Source: Campylorhamphus procurvoides (Eukaryota > Chordata > Aves > Passeriformes > Dendrocolaptidae). From it: 64,000 bases of DNA. The notes under the pieces were generated by a model. The model was given only the letters and a program-made list of their open reading frames with translations, ran no database searches and was not told the origin of the DNA. Location of the stretch: NCBI GenBank assembly GCA_013396655.1, contig WBMV01000443.1:116159-180158 (forward strand). The letters run 5' to 3'. Positions 1 to 10,952 of this stretch are shown in pieces (the first letter of the stretch is position 1; every line of letters begins with the position of its first letter). The translations under genes and the position numbers were made by a program.

Positions 1-390
1 AGGGAAGGCGGCAAGCACATGAGCAAGCCTTGTCCCTTCGGAAAACCTAAAAGGGAAATAGGGAAAAAAAACCAAAACCAAAAAAACTTAAAAGAATAAA
101 ATAAGGGAATAAATATTTGGGAGGAGGGCGTTTAAGAGGAGAGAAAAACAAATCAAAGCTGGTGCCAGGCTGGAACCAGCAGCTGTTTGCCAGCACAGCA
201 GGCTGAGAAGTTGTTGGTGGAAGCGCTCAGTGCCATGTTTGGGTTGCTTAAAAAAATACCGCGTCCCTCCCTTGTTATTCCGCCTCTGCTTTTCTCCCGG
301 CCCCACAAGCAGGAGGGACTCGGCTGCCAAACGCATGCTTGTATTTACAGCAGTGCCAGGGGATGCTGAGCAGAGCGTGTCCTGCCCCGT
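1..390. other. left edge, no gene seen
   Basis: Unique sequence leading up to the TG microsatellite. It carries an A-rich stretch near 60-110 and some CpG between 220 and 310, but no repeat family or coding frame that I recognise. It may be the upstream flank of the CpG-rich region that begins near 600. Confidence 0.5.
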
Positions 391-471
391 CACACATGTG
401 TGTCTGTGTGTGTGTGTGTGTCTGTGTGTGTGTTTGTGTGTCTGTATCTGTGTGTGCGCACACCCGTGTGT
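391..471. repeat. (TG)n microsatellite, imperfect
   Basis: A run of TG dinucleotides interrupted by TCTG, TTTG and TATC units, ending in a CGCACAC segment. Overlapping open frames on both strands (V-C-V-C repeats on plus, T-H-T-H repeats on minus) are simple-repeat artefacts and not proteins. The alternating purine/pyrimidine tract is of the kind that can be length-polymorphic and can adopt Z-form DNA. Confidence 0.95.
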
Positions 472-599
472 GTCCCACGAGCATCACGCCTGGGCATCTC
501 CGAGCGCTGCTGTGGGTCCAGGGGCTCCACACACCCCGAGGGGATGCCAGGGCATTGGCAATCATGGCACGATCTTTTCTTTATTTTATTTTTTTTTTC

Positions 600-1120
600 T
601 CTTTTTCTCTCTTCTGCCGATGTGAGGGGAGGAGGTGGGAGGGCTGGCGGACGGAGGAGAAAGGCAGGGTGGAAGGTTGCAACGCTTGGCTGGAAAAATT
701 TAGAGGAGTACAAAGGGAGAGCGCGACGAAAAGGGGTGGCGGCGGAGAAGCGGGGAGGGGGGAAAAGGGGAAAGGAGGCTGCGAACTGGCTGCTGTGGAG
801 GTGGGAAGGGATTTATGTTTGCCGGGTGGTTCGGAGGGGAGCAGGCTGGGAGGGTGCGGGTGCCGCGGGGAGTCTGACAGCGCCGGCAGCGAAAGCAGCG
901 GGGCTTCATTCTCCTCCTTTCTGCCTTTCTTTCTTTCTTTCTCTCCTCCTCCCTCCGCTGTGGGCGCTCGGAGGAGAAGGCAAGACAAAAAGCTGAACCG
1001 GTGCCAAGAAGGAGCTGCAGCGACTCGAAAAATGGCACTCTGCGCCACACTAATATTTCGAGGCTGGGCTGTGCTGGAGGGAAGAGAAACGTGTCAGGAA
1101 TGAGAATGGCTGAGACTCTG
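600..1120. promoter_or_regulatory. CpG-rich region, candidate CpG-island promoter / 5' exon
   Basis: By eye this half kilobase contains about 29 CpG dinucleotides, while the rest of the window is strongly CpG-poor. It is made of G/A-rich blocks (620-880), a TTTC/CCTCC pyrimidine tract (920-960), and a mixed stretch with an ATG at 1032 followed by a short open frame to 1103. This is the composition of vertebrate promoters and 5' untranslated first exons. No TATA box or recognisable signal peptide is seen. If it is a promoter, the gene could run right on the plus strand, making much of the window its first intron, or left off the window. The frames of 254 and 198 codons here are compositional. 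The gene is not identified. Confidence 0.5.
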
Positions 1121-1170
1121 GGGCCACTGGCCGGGCTCGGTAGTGTCCTCCCTCCTCACTGCTTCGCCTT

Positions 1171-2995
1171 TTAAATGTGACCCTTTTCTCCTCCAGCCAC
1201 CCCCAGTGACATTTGGGAACGCTGGGAGAAAGAGAGAACCTTTGCTGGGGACGTGCAGTGTAAAGGGGCTTCTGCTTCCATCTCTAAATCAGAGAGGGAT
1301 ATTATATACATATATATATTAATTTTTTTCCTAGAGAGGAAGAGAAGACTTGATTCCTAGGGAGTTTTCTGATTGTTTTCCTGTTGCCCTTCCCCTCCTC
1401 CTCGCTGTCCTCCTCCTCCTCCTCTCACTGTACCCATAAGGCTGCTGTTGTGGCTCTGTGTCTTGATGCAAGGTTACTTGTAGGACACACGAGTCTCTGC
1501 TGCAAGGTGCAGCGTCGCCTGCGTCGGTGTTTCCCTCCGCTTCTCATTTGCTGGGAGACGAGGCAACTTCCAGGCAGCTCCTCTCCTCAGCTCAGCGCCG
1601 GGGTGATGCAGTGGCGCTGTTTGGGATGCAAAAGCCCCTTCTCGCAGAGCCTGTCTGGATACAACAAACAAACAAAATATCACTTAGGGATGAAACTGCA
1701 TCAATTCAAAAGGTTGCTTAATTGGCAAGAAATGGGAGCAAGTCTTGTGGTGATTTTTGTCTCAAAGGAAAGGGTTTGTCCTGTGTTGTCCCCCTTGTCC
1801 CTCCATTCACAGGGAAGGAAACAAGATAGAAAAAAATCCCACCTTTTTTTTTAATGGAGTTTTTTTTATATATGTTTTAGAAATTAATACCAGCAAAAGC
1901 ATTCTTGTAGTAGTTCAATAGCTGAAGTTAAATTCAAATATTTCCCTCCTCCCCACCCCACAGGTATTCCTTTTTGGACCACTTTGTAATATGGATTTGG
2001 ATTTTTAGGTTGTCTTTACAGAAACTAGAGACTGGAGAAAGAGAAAACCCCAGCCCTTGGTTTTGAAAACAGGTCCAGATCCTGTTCTATCAGTTTTAAC
2101 CCTCACACAGCCAGCAGGTCAAGTTCAAGGAGACCTTTCTAAAGCACAGACAGAGCCTCATTACCTTGCTGCATCTCAGAAGCCCATGGGTTGTTGGGTT
2201 GCTAGCTTAACCCATTTTGTAGTCCCAGGCATGGGATGGTCCCTGTGACCTCTCTCTCACCCGAAAACCATGCCCTGGTAGATATCCAAACCACTTTAAA
2301 CCTCACCTTTGGTGTCAGACATGTAGACCTGGTTTGGGAGCACCTAGCTCTGCACAGGCAGTGCCTTTTTGGAACTACTGTGATAGTGGTGAATTCAGGG
2401 AGACTCAAAGGTGTTATTTAGCCTGCTCTCCTCACCCTCTTCTCACAGCTCCTCGCAGATCAATAGTCCTTACTCTGTGAAGGATCAAATGCTCAGTCCC
2501 AGATTAATGCTGTTGGGAAATGCACTCATTTCTGAGGTGATGCCAGCAGGCTTTGTATGGAATAGGATGACTACAGCAACCGATCCCTTTCTATTCCTCA
2601 CCTCTTAGCTCTGCCTTGTACCACACAGTTGCTGTGTCTCAACTTGGGCTTGTAAAGAAAAGGTGTTGTCATTTCTTCTTGCTCTTTTAGTTTGTTGAAA
2701 CTGCAGGGAGTGTAGTGCTTGGCCCAGGAAACCTTGGAGAGGGTAAAGAAACCATGGCAGATGTCAACAAGATGGTTGGAAGTGGGCCAGGGAACTTGGA
2801 GTGTGCTATTGTACCTTACCTGCGACACTACCTGTTTTGTCTGAATAAAGGGCATATATAAAATACAGGGGTTTCTATAAACACACGTGCATGCTGTTTG
2901 CTTTTCAGTTGTCTCTTTGGATTTCATGAGATGAGCTGTGTATTTAAACTGCCATCCTCACCAAGGGCATGTATCATGCAGACTTTGCCTGAATT
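1171..2995. other. non-coding stretch, nothing recognised
   Basis: T-rich and CpG-poor sequence with a short TA-alternating patch near 1301-1320 and several T runs. No interspersed repeat family, RNA gene or convincing exon is seen. The frame at 1384-1854 (156 codons) begins in a CCT/TCC-rich tract and shows no family features. Confidence 0.6.
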
Positions 2996-3490
2996 TCATA
3001 GAATCAGGGAATCCGAGAGTGGTTTGGGTTGGAATGAACATTAAAGATGATCTCGTTCCAACCCCCTGCCATGGGCAGGGACACTTACCAGTAAAACAGG
3101 TTGCTCCAGGCCCCATCCAACCTGGTCTTGAACATTTCCAGGAATGGAATAGGCACAGCTGCTCTAGGCAACTTGTGCCAGTGCCTCACCACCCTCATAG
3201 TCAAGAATTTCTTCTCAGTATCCCATTTAACCCTGCCCTCTGGCATTTGGAATCCATTCCACCTTGTCCTGTCACACCAGGCCCTTGTAAAAAGTCCTTC
3301 TCCAGCTCTCCTCTAGCCTCTTTAGGTACTGGCAGGTACTCAAGGTCTCCCCAGAGTCTTCTCTTCCGCAGACTGAACAATTCCAATTCTCTCAATCTTT
3401 CCTCATATGTGAGATGTTCCAGAATTTTGCAGACATTCTTGCTGATACTTTTGCCTGCAGCTACACATCTTCCTCTGGGCACAACCTGCT
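2996..3490 (-). mobile_element. CR1 LINE 3' fragment
   Basis: Read on the minus strand this is the 3' end of an avian CR1 element. On the plus strand it opens with the reverse complement of the CR1 terminal motif (TCATAGAATC), followed by the characteristic segments for 'GGTTTGGGTTGGAA', 'CCATGGGCAGGGACAC', 'CCATCCAACCTGG', 'GTGCCTCACCACCCT' and the 'CTTGTAAAAAGTCC' region. It is 5'-truncated, as nearly all CR1 copies are, and diverged, so an old insertion. The 186-codon plus-strand frame at 2938-3498 is antisense to this element and is not a gene. Confidence 0.93.
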
Positions 3491-3560
3491 CTTTTTAACA
3501 TGAAGTCCCCAAGAATGGGAATCTCCAGGTTCTACGGGGTTCCAGCCTAAAAGGAAAAAT

Positions 3561-3630
3561 GGAAGTGGTGGGGATTAAAACCTGTCTGACAAGAGGAGAC
3601 CCTGTTGTCTGACCCACCATGCCACTGTAC
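3561..3630 (-). mobile_element. possible tRNA-derived SINE head (MIR-like)
   Basis: On the minus strand the segment reads like the tRNA-related 5' part of a MIR element: ACAGTGGCATGGTGG, then a CAGAC block, then GGTTTTAATCCCCACCAC in the place of the B box and the following CCAC. The B-box-like part differs at two or more positions from a tRNA consensus and no cloverleaf forms, so it is not a functional tRNA gene. The identification rests on a short alignment from memory. Confidence 0.33.
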
Positions 3631-3640
3631 AGTGAACTTA

Positions 3641-5156
3641 TGCTTTTAGATGTGGAGCCAGCTTATGTTTACTACTGATTGAAACTCTTAATACTTGAGT
3701 TACCAATTAACAATTCCAAACAGATTTATAGAGAGAATCCCAAAGATATGGACAATTATTAATGCTTACTCAGAGTACCCATGTGCGCCCAGTGTCAATG
3801 TAGTATTTGTTACTTGGAGAGGTGAACTGGGAGCATCAAATAAAGAGACTTTCCTAAACCTTGTTTCTTCATAATTCAGACCTCTTTTCTTTCCTTGGTA
3901 TCTTGAATGTAGTGGAGTTTTGGGGAAAAAGCAATTGGTCAAGTAAGCAATCTGGGTGGCTTGGTCGTACTTCCCAAGGAGGGAAGGCATTGACAAGGCA
4001 GCTGAATGTTTTTGTCTTTATTTCTTCCTGTATAAAAGAGGTGTCACTGGATGTATTTTCCTGAAACATGATGTCTCGTGTATGTCAAGTTGTTTCCTTC
4101 AAATCTTTCACCCTTTTAACACTTTTTAATCAGAAACATTGTCTCCTTGGAGTTGGTATAAGATGGCGTGTTCTGGAAGGGTTAATCTACAGGGCTCTTC
4201 CAAGGCTGTCTTCCACTCCTTCTCTCCATCCATACCTTCCCCACTCTCAGTCTTATTTTTTTGGACCGGTAACCTCATATTTCTGTAATCTAAATGTGCA
4301 AATGCTTTGCAGTCACGGTCCAGTAGCTGGGTTAATCTCAGCCCCCTGGAGTGGCAGATGGCTGATTTGTTGCTGATTCCAGTTACAGAGAATTGTGTCA
4401 CCTATTATCTTTGCACAGGCTGATGCTTAAAAGGATGCCTTTGGCAAAATCAGTGGAAAGCAAAGCAAAAAATAAAAACCCACTCTCTGATGTTCATCAC
4501 CACAGGTGAAAATGTGAAATATTTCACCTTTGTGTGAAGGGCTAGAGAGATGGACAAAGAGGAGAGAAGGGAGTGGAGGAAGGGGAGGGAAGACCTAATT
4601 TTCATACCAGAAGTACCAAAGCACAGGGCAGAGCAGGTTTGCTGCAGTCACAATTTTGAATCACAAGCACTTACCCTGTTTTAAATGGTTTTGCAGTGTG
4701 GTAATCCTTGGCTTCAGCTCCTTACTTTAACTACTATACAAAACAGGCAGCTTGACATCTTATGACACCTTCCTGCTCTTCCCAAGTCTTTCTAGCAGGG
4801 GTTGTCAGAGGAGTCTGTGGCATCACTCCCTGGCATCACTGCTCACGGTGTGCCCCACAGCTGCTGGGGAAAGCTGTGGTGGTCCTCTAGTGCCAGTGCA
4901 TTTACAAGGGATACGTGGGAGGAGAAGTCTACACATTTGTGGGAGGCAAGGGGAAGCTTGGGGGAACCTTCCAAAACTCTGCAGGGCTGAGGGTGAACCC
5001 CAGCACTGGGGGCTGGCAGGTGGTGGGGTCCATACTGAAAGATGTAAAGCAATTGAAAGGGCAGAGCAAAACTCTGGAGGCTTGTGACCATTTTCTACAC
5101 AGTCATCACAACAATCAAAGTTTTCTCTTTTCTCTGTGTTTTGGAAAACACCACAG
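3641..5156. other. non-coding stretch, nothing recognised
   Basis: Unique sequence of mixed composition. Several frames of 60-110 codons occur on both strands but overlap one another, with no recognisable domain and no consistent splice context. No interspersed repeat is identified. Confidence 0.55.
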
Positions 5157-5228
5157 AGTCAGATGAAGAATTTGGGAAGAGAGTGTGGGTTCCCTGTGCA
5201 GAGTCCAGTGACGAAATCTGTGAACAAG
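5157..5228 (+). other. candidate short internal exon (unidentified)
   Basis: A 72-base segment has a pyrimidine-rich tract followed by CAG on its left (polypyrimidine around 5120-5140, AG at 5155-5156) and a strong donor AAG|GTAAGA on its right (GT at 5229). One frame is open across it and encodes an acidic stretch ending in the residues SSDEICEQ, with two cysteines. Entered at phase 1 it would leave at phase 1, so it would be a frame-preserving cassette. I do not recognise the peptide. A 72-base match to splice consensus can arise by chance in 64 kb, so this is a prediction only. A second AG at 5157-5158 would give a 70-base version. Confidence 0.25.
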
Positions 5229-7330
5229 GTAAGAACAATGGGTTATGGTTGTGGTGTTTGTTTGTTTGTTTCCTTTTCCCCTTCCAAACACATTTTTGCT
5301 ATGTCAGACACAAAATTTAGGTATCCATAACACAGAAACTGATAGTCCAAGCCCTAAGCAAATGAATCTAAAAAGATCAAGCTAAATAAGGTTTCTTTTT
5401 AATGCAGGCCATTATTATGGTTTGGATTTTAGAACAGTTTGTATTGTATCCAAATGATCTATGTGTGAATAATTGTTACCAACCTCCTGACACCAGGACC
5501 TAATTAGGAAGTAAGAGCCTTAAATAGGCCATTTGCGTAGTGAGCTTCCATATGTCTCCTTGCACAATTTATTTGCTTCACTCCATTGAGATATAATGAG
5601 AATGAAACTCTTAAAACTGCCTTTGACTCTAAGGCTCTTCTCTTCATCTCCTCTGCAGTTATAACCCACTATTAAGAAGATAATATCTCTTGCCCTGTGT
5701 TCAGAAAGAAAAAGCTATTGTAGTGCTACTTTTTTTTCAGATTGACCAAGCTTCTCTATTTCCAAGTTTCCAATGGAAATGGAGTGAGAAATGTCAAAAC
5801 AATCTGAAAACTAGAAAAAATGCAATGCTGTCAAAGAAAGCACAAAGGTCAGCTCAGGATGATCTTGAAGCAATACTGCCTACCCTCATAACCTTCCTGA
5901 AAGCTGTTGCTGTGGTATTTCAGTTAATGTATAGATGCCATTTTAGGAATTCAGTGGATAGAAGCAATTTAAGAGTTTTATATTGGTTCTGTCTGGCTTT
6001 ATTCCTACTAGAATGTGAGAAAGGGAGAAAGTTTGTTGCAAGGCTGCCTGAGTTTTGTCTTATTTTTGAATATTTAGTTCAGTCTGGATCAATATCCTCC
6101 CTGGGACTCCTAGTTCATGTTAATGGTGCAGGCTATGTTCTTTAAGTATAGTTTCAGAATACATAATTTATTTCCAAACACTTCTTGCCTGCATGGCTCC
6201 ACCTATACTTCATGTGACCCTTTTGGTTTTCTGCTCCCATCATCCTGAAGTCAGCAAGACTTCGGTGCCATTTTCTATTGGGTTAAATTTTAGTGAATGC
6301 TCAAGGTTTGGGGTTTTTGTTTTGTTTTGTTTTTTACCCCCAAATCTGGATCTTATTTAGTTTCCCAGTGAAAGACAACTCTACTTGCAATGATTTTGTT
6401 TATGATAATTCCCTTACATGTTCCCTTCCAGGAATTGTCATTGCCTTCCAGAAGAGAGGTTAGTGCTAGTCCCCTTGCAGTGATAATTAGAATCAGACCT
6501 GTCAGCCTTCACACAGTCTACGCTTATCACTTGCATTTAGGAGGATTTTTCCTGAAGCCTATTACCAGCGCTGCTTCTTAGGGAAAAATAGTCATGATTT
6601 TTTTTCTGCTAATCTTTGACGGCTCTCAGCTTTGAAAGCATGGAGAGGAGCAGAATGGCTGCCAGTTGCAGTTAAAGAAACTGTCTGTTGGTCCTGGTAT
6701 AGAGGTCTGGAAAGCCAAGGAGTGGGCGGATAGTCTGGGGAATGCTGAGGGGCTTAACTTGGCTGTGACAACACTTCAGGTGTGCTGGGGACAAAAAGCA
6801 GTGCATTTTCCAGTGGTAGTGCCTGCAGGAACTACCTCTGCAGACCTGCTAGACAAGGGTTTCAGGTGGCAGGTGGTTCTTGTCAGTGGTACACTCTCTC
6901 CCTGCTGGTTTGGGCAGGGATCTCTGCCCAGGTAGAATGACTTGGAAGCAGGATGGCCAGAGAAGTGGCTGCAGCTGGTACTGGAGACCATGGCTGGTGT
7001 CATATGGACCAGTAGCCACTGGCACATCACGGTATGGTGGTGACCAGCTGGCTGGAGTGGTGATATTGGGTAGGATGTGGTTTAGTATTTATTCATCCCA
7101 AGCCCTTTGAAAATTGTCCCCCCTAGTGTTATTCTCTGGGAAACACATTACCCCTATTTATTAGTTTCCCCCCCCATTTTCACTCTATTATTCATATTGC
7201 TATGTTAATAAACGCCTTTATTAGGTGAAGTTGTTTTGGTTTTACTAACATAAAGAAAGAAAAAAATTTTTACCCTTTCATTAGCCAAAATGGGTGTTGC
7301 ATCTTTTACTCCCTCTTGTGTTACCACCAT
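5229..7330. other. non-coding stretch with one unexplained 151-codon frame
   Basis: Mostly unique sequence. The open frame at 5690-6145 (plus, 151 codons) is the longest outside repeats and the CpG-rich start. It contains lysine-rich and hydrophobic stretches but no family I know, and it is CpG-free and AT-leaning like its surroundings. From about 6620 to 7110 the sequence becomes GC-richer and retroelement-like in feel, and an AATAAA lies at 7207-7212 just before the assembly gap. No LTR ends could be defined, so this is left unclassified. Confidence 0.5.
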
Positions 7331-7416
7331 NNNNNNNNNNNNNNNNNNNNNNNNNNNNNNNNNNNNNNNNNNNNNNNNNNNNNNNNNNNNNNNNNNNNNN
7401 NNNNNNNNNNNNNNNN
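7331..7416. other. assembly gap (86 N)
   Basis: A run of 86 undetermined bases. The length may be an estimate. The frames predicted across it are artefacts of the Ns. Confidence 0.99.
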
Positions 7417-9738
7417 AAAGGAGGTTCAGAGAGATTTGGAACTCTTATGTTCTCTGCAGTTTTATATTTACAGTGTACAGTGACATGATTTGCCTTTGTT
7501 TTATTTAAATTCACTGGGAGCTAGAGATTTATTTATCAGGTGTCATTCCCTGAAGGATGATAAATGCCATGTAGAGAAGACTTCATCTATTATACAAACA
7601 GATTTGAAGGCTTTGCTATTGCTTACCTCTGACTGTTGAATGGAGTAAAAATGCCTTCGGCTGAACAGAGACAGAGTGATACTTAGCAGAAGCATCTTAT
7701 GACCTTTTGATCAGCTGAGATCTCAAGCCATATTAGTGGACAGATTATGATGTGATGGAAAGAGGGCCAGGAATAGCCTTTTTATCATGAGATCCTTTCT
7801 GTGAATATCCTTCTTGGGTATATTCAGGTGGTTAATCACTAGGGTCAGGGTAATCAATTGGAAACAGGGGATAGAAATACTGGTACAGACAATCCAAATA
7901 CACTCAGGTTTGACAACTGCAGCTGGATATTACAGCTTACAGTTTCTCCTTAATATTCTCTTACCTTTCTGTTTCTGTCAAGGTTGCGGGTGACCTTGCA
8001 ATATTTTCTATCACTAATAATCCCATTTTGGCAAAAAGAAAAACACAAAATGAACCTTGAGCCCTTGGACCACAGGGGACCTGCAGTCCCTGAATCAAAG
8101 GTATGCACACAGTGAATATGGATATCTGACTGTGAATGGAAACTCACATGGAAATTTCTCTGTCATTTTAGAGATAATAATAGTAATACTTAAACCTATT
8201 TCAACCCTTTTTAGGAAAAAAATAATGCAGGTTTCAAAAAATTCGCAGCCTGGATGGTATTTCTCTTTTTACAGAGACAAACAGGAAAAAAAAATTACTT
8301 TTACATTTATCTTACTTGCCTGCTTGCAGAGAATTACTCCTTAAACTTTGGTGCAGGTTTGAATTAGCCTCCTTTTTATCTTAATGGCCAAGATGAATGT
8401 GCAGCCTCCTTGAAAACTGAACACAATTAATTGTTTGTTAATTGCTGACTCTGCACATCAACAACAGTTGTGCCAAAGTTTGACCAGGCTGCTCTGTTCA
8501 GTTTTGGAGGGAAGGAAGGACAGACACGTTTGTGCAATTCAGTGTGCAAGTATCTGGGTCTGTCTGAATATGACCACATGCCCAGGGCAGCCCATGCTGG
8601 TTATATTGTATGCCACATCCTCCTGAACATGGTTAACATGGTGGGGGGGGCCCAAGTTGCACACGTTTTGCTTCTTCTTGAAGCCAAACAAGCTGCTCAT
8701 TTTACTGACAAGGAGAAGGGCTGGCAGCGTGTGAGTCACAAACTGCTGCCAGGGTAGTGGAGATGCTGATGCACCAGGTCCGGGAGAACAATAGCTACCA
8801 CAGCCCTATGGAATCTCTTTGAAAATAAGAAGGTTATGGAGGTGGAAGAAATGCACAGCAGGACACTGTCTCCTCTTATCTCCCCCAGCCTCTTCAATCA
8901 GGTGCCTGCTGGGCTTCCCACTCCTCCCACCTTTTGCACTAGATCATAGGATCACAAGGTATTAGATTCTGCTGGCATGAAGTCATCCACCATTCTCCTG
9001 GCATTATAGCTTCCAGAGTCAGGGAGCCACTGTGAAATATTGACTGTGAGCCATTTGCTGCTGCCAGGGCTACAGAGTTGCCCAAATAGGAGCTGGGAGG
9101 TGACACAGGTGTTTTCACCTTCTTTTCCTTGGGAAAGCAAGCACTACAAAAGGTGGATGGCAGTCTTGATGTGACAAAGAAAGTGCCACTGCTGAAATGC
9201 AGCTGAAATACAGCTCCTTGTGGAAAGGAGCTCCCTCCCAAGCTCCATCTGCAACCCAGTCAGTTGTTGCACAGGTGATGCTCAAGGCGGAGTGTTCAAA
9301 GGGTCATGATCTAAACCATTCAAAGGGACATGTTCCTCTGAACAGCTTCCATGTCAGGGTAAGAGCTTCTGATGGCAGCTTTTAAACCTTTCCACCCAGG
9401 AAGCTTTGTGGTGTGTGTGATGAACAGAGTGTAGGCATGGAATGTTTCCCCTGCCTCCCTCTTCTGCCTTGTACTGCTTGAGTCCCTGTGGGGTGTAGGA
9501 GGGTGCCCAAATTTGGATGACGCCATACCAAGATCTTCTTTCTAGTTTGGGTTTGCATTCATCCTGCTCTACCTTCTGCCAGATGACCCATGCCCTGATA
9601 TATTCAAATCTACACAAAATAAAGGGCTTGCATTGAGCTAATTGTAGCTTGGAGAAACCCATGGAAAGAGACTTGATTTGCCTTTGGCAAATCAGCGCAG
9701 AAGTTCCTGTGGGACATCTGATGGTATCCCAATTGCCA
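7417..9738. other. non-coding stretch, nothing recognised
   Basis: Unique sequence, AT-leaning to about 8430 and more balanced afterwards, with a run of eight Gs at 8643-8650. Frames of 60-142 codons occur but none resembles a known protein. The largest, on the minus strand at 9354-9782, runs into the LTR edge. Confidence 0.55.
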
Positions 9739-10318
9739 TGGTTTAACCCCAGCCAGCAGCCAAGCCCCACGCAGCCACTCACTCACTCCCCCACCAGCAG
9801 GATTGTGTAGAAGATTGGAAGGAAGTAAGGAAACTCGTGGGTTGAGAGAAAGACAGTTTAATAGGGAAAGCAAACACTGTGCGCACAAGAAAAGCAAAAC
9901 AAGGAATTCATTCACTACTTCCCATGGGCAGGCAGGTGTTCAGCCATCCCCAGGAGAGCAGGGCCCCATCACATGTAAGGGTTACTCGGGAAGGCAAACT
10001 CCATCACTCCAATCATTCCTCCTTCTTTGCCCCCTAGCCCCACATGATATACTGAGCATGATGTCATGTTGTCTGGAATACACCTTTGGTCAGTTGGAGT
10101 CACCTCTTCCACTTCTGTCTCCTCCCAACCTCCTGTGCACATCCAACTTTTGTTGCAGTGTGGAAAGCAGAGAAGGCCTGGGCTCTGTGTAAGCCCTGCT
10201 CAGCAATAGCAAAAGCATCTCTACATTATCATCCCTTATATTCAGCACAAATCCAAAACACAGTCCCATGCCAGACATTGTGAGGAAAACTAAGTCTACC
10301 CCAGGCAAAACCAGCACA
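9739..10318 (-). mobile_element. solo LTR of an avian endogenous retrovirus
   Basis: This block matches a familiar avian ERV LTR. On the minus strand it begins TGTGCTGGTTTTG and ends GGGTTAAACCA, giving the TG...CA ends of an LTR, about 580 bp. In that orientation a TATA-like TATATC lies at 10046-10051 and an ATTAAA polyadenylation-type signal at 9857-9862, the correct order for U3-R-U5. No gag, pol or env sequence flanks it, so it is a solo LTR formed by recombination between two LTRs. The flanks show no clear target-site duplication by eye. I associate it with the TguLTR5-type group from memory, but the subfamily is not proven. Confidence 0.88.
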
Positions 10319-10952
10319 CCAAGGTATCATGGTTAGAGCATATGGCTCTAATTTGACGTGGGATGATTTTTTGGGAGTGCACAACTTAAAGATGTAGTAT
10401 CAGGCAGATGACAGTGGTGTGCAGTGGTATAAGAAGAACAGTGATTTGTTTATGAAGTTAATCTGTCCACGCATAACATTTTTTTCATTTTAAATACACA
10501 ACATCTGGTTCTTTGCAAATATTCTTAGATTGCAGACGGCAGTAAACTCATTTCTTATTGAATAAGAGTGATTTCATGAACGAGCAAAAAGATTATTGTT
10601 ACAACCAAATTTAGAGCCATGTAATTCCCTTCTCCAGGTTGCAAAGAAGTGATCTTGAGCAGGACAAGTGGAAGAAGGACATATGTCATACCAATGTCTT
10701 AGACTGCATCTGTCTAAAAGAAGTTAAACAGTGTTTGGGAATGTTCATGAGGGTGTGACTGGGTATACTCAAAGTAGTGGACCAGTCTGCAGCACACATT
10801 TGGTCCATGACAACTAGCAAGCTCCTAAATCATTCTTAAACATGGATCAGGGTTCATCCCAGTGAGCTGTTTGCATTTAGCTGCTGCATTAGGGAAGTTA
10901 GACACGGTCGGGAGCAGAGGTACAAAACACTGTGCCAGTTGGCCTCAATGCC
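10319..10952. other. non-coding stretch, nothing recognised
   Basis: AT-leaning unique sequence between the solo LTR and the first duplicated block. No repeat, RNA gene or exon is seen. Confidence 0.6.

Noticed and set aside
391..471. CRISPR or other structured array
   Set aside because: Only simple TG dinucleotide repetition; no spacers or regular longer repeat unit here or elsewhere in the window.
339..1103. 254-codon open frame across the TG repeat and CpG island
   Set aside because: It is made of a V-C-V-C microsatellite translation and purine-rich, low-complexity text. No domain, and overlapping frames on both strands are equally open.
2938..3498. 186-codon open frame on plus
   Set aside because: It is antisense to a CR1 3' fragment; CR1 antisense strands often stay open by composition.
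3561..3630. tRNA gene on minus
   Set aside because: There is B-box-like text, but it carries mismatches at key positions, no acceptor stem pairs and no A box is clear. A SINE relic is the better reading.
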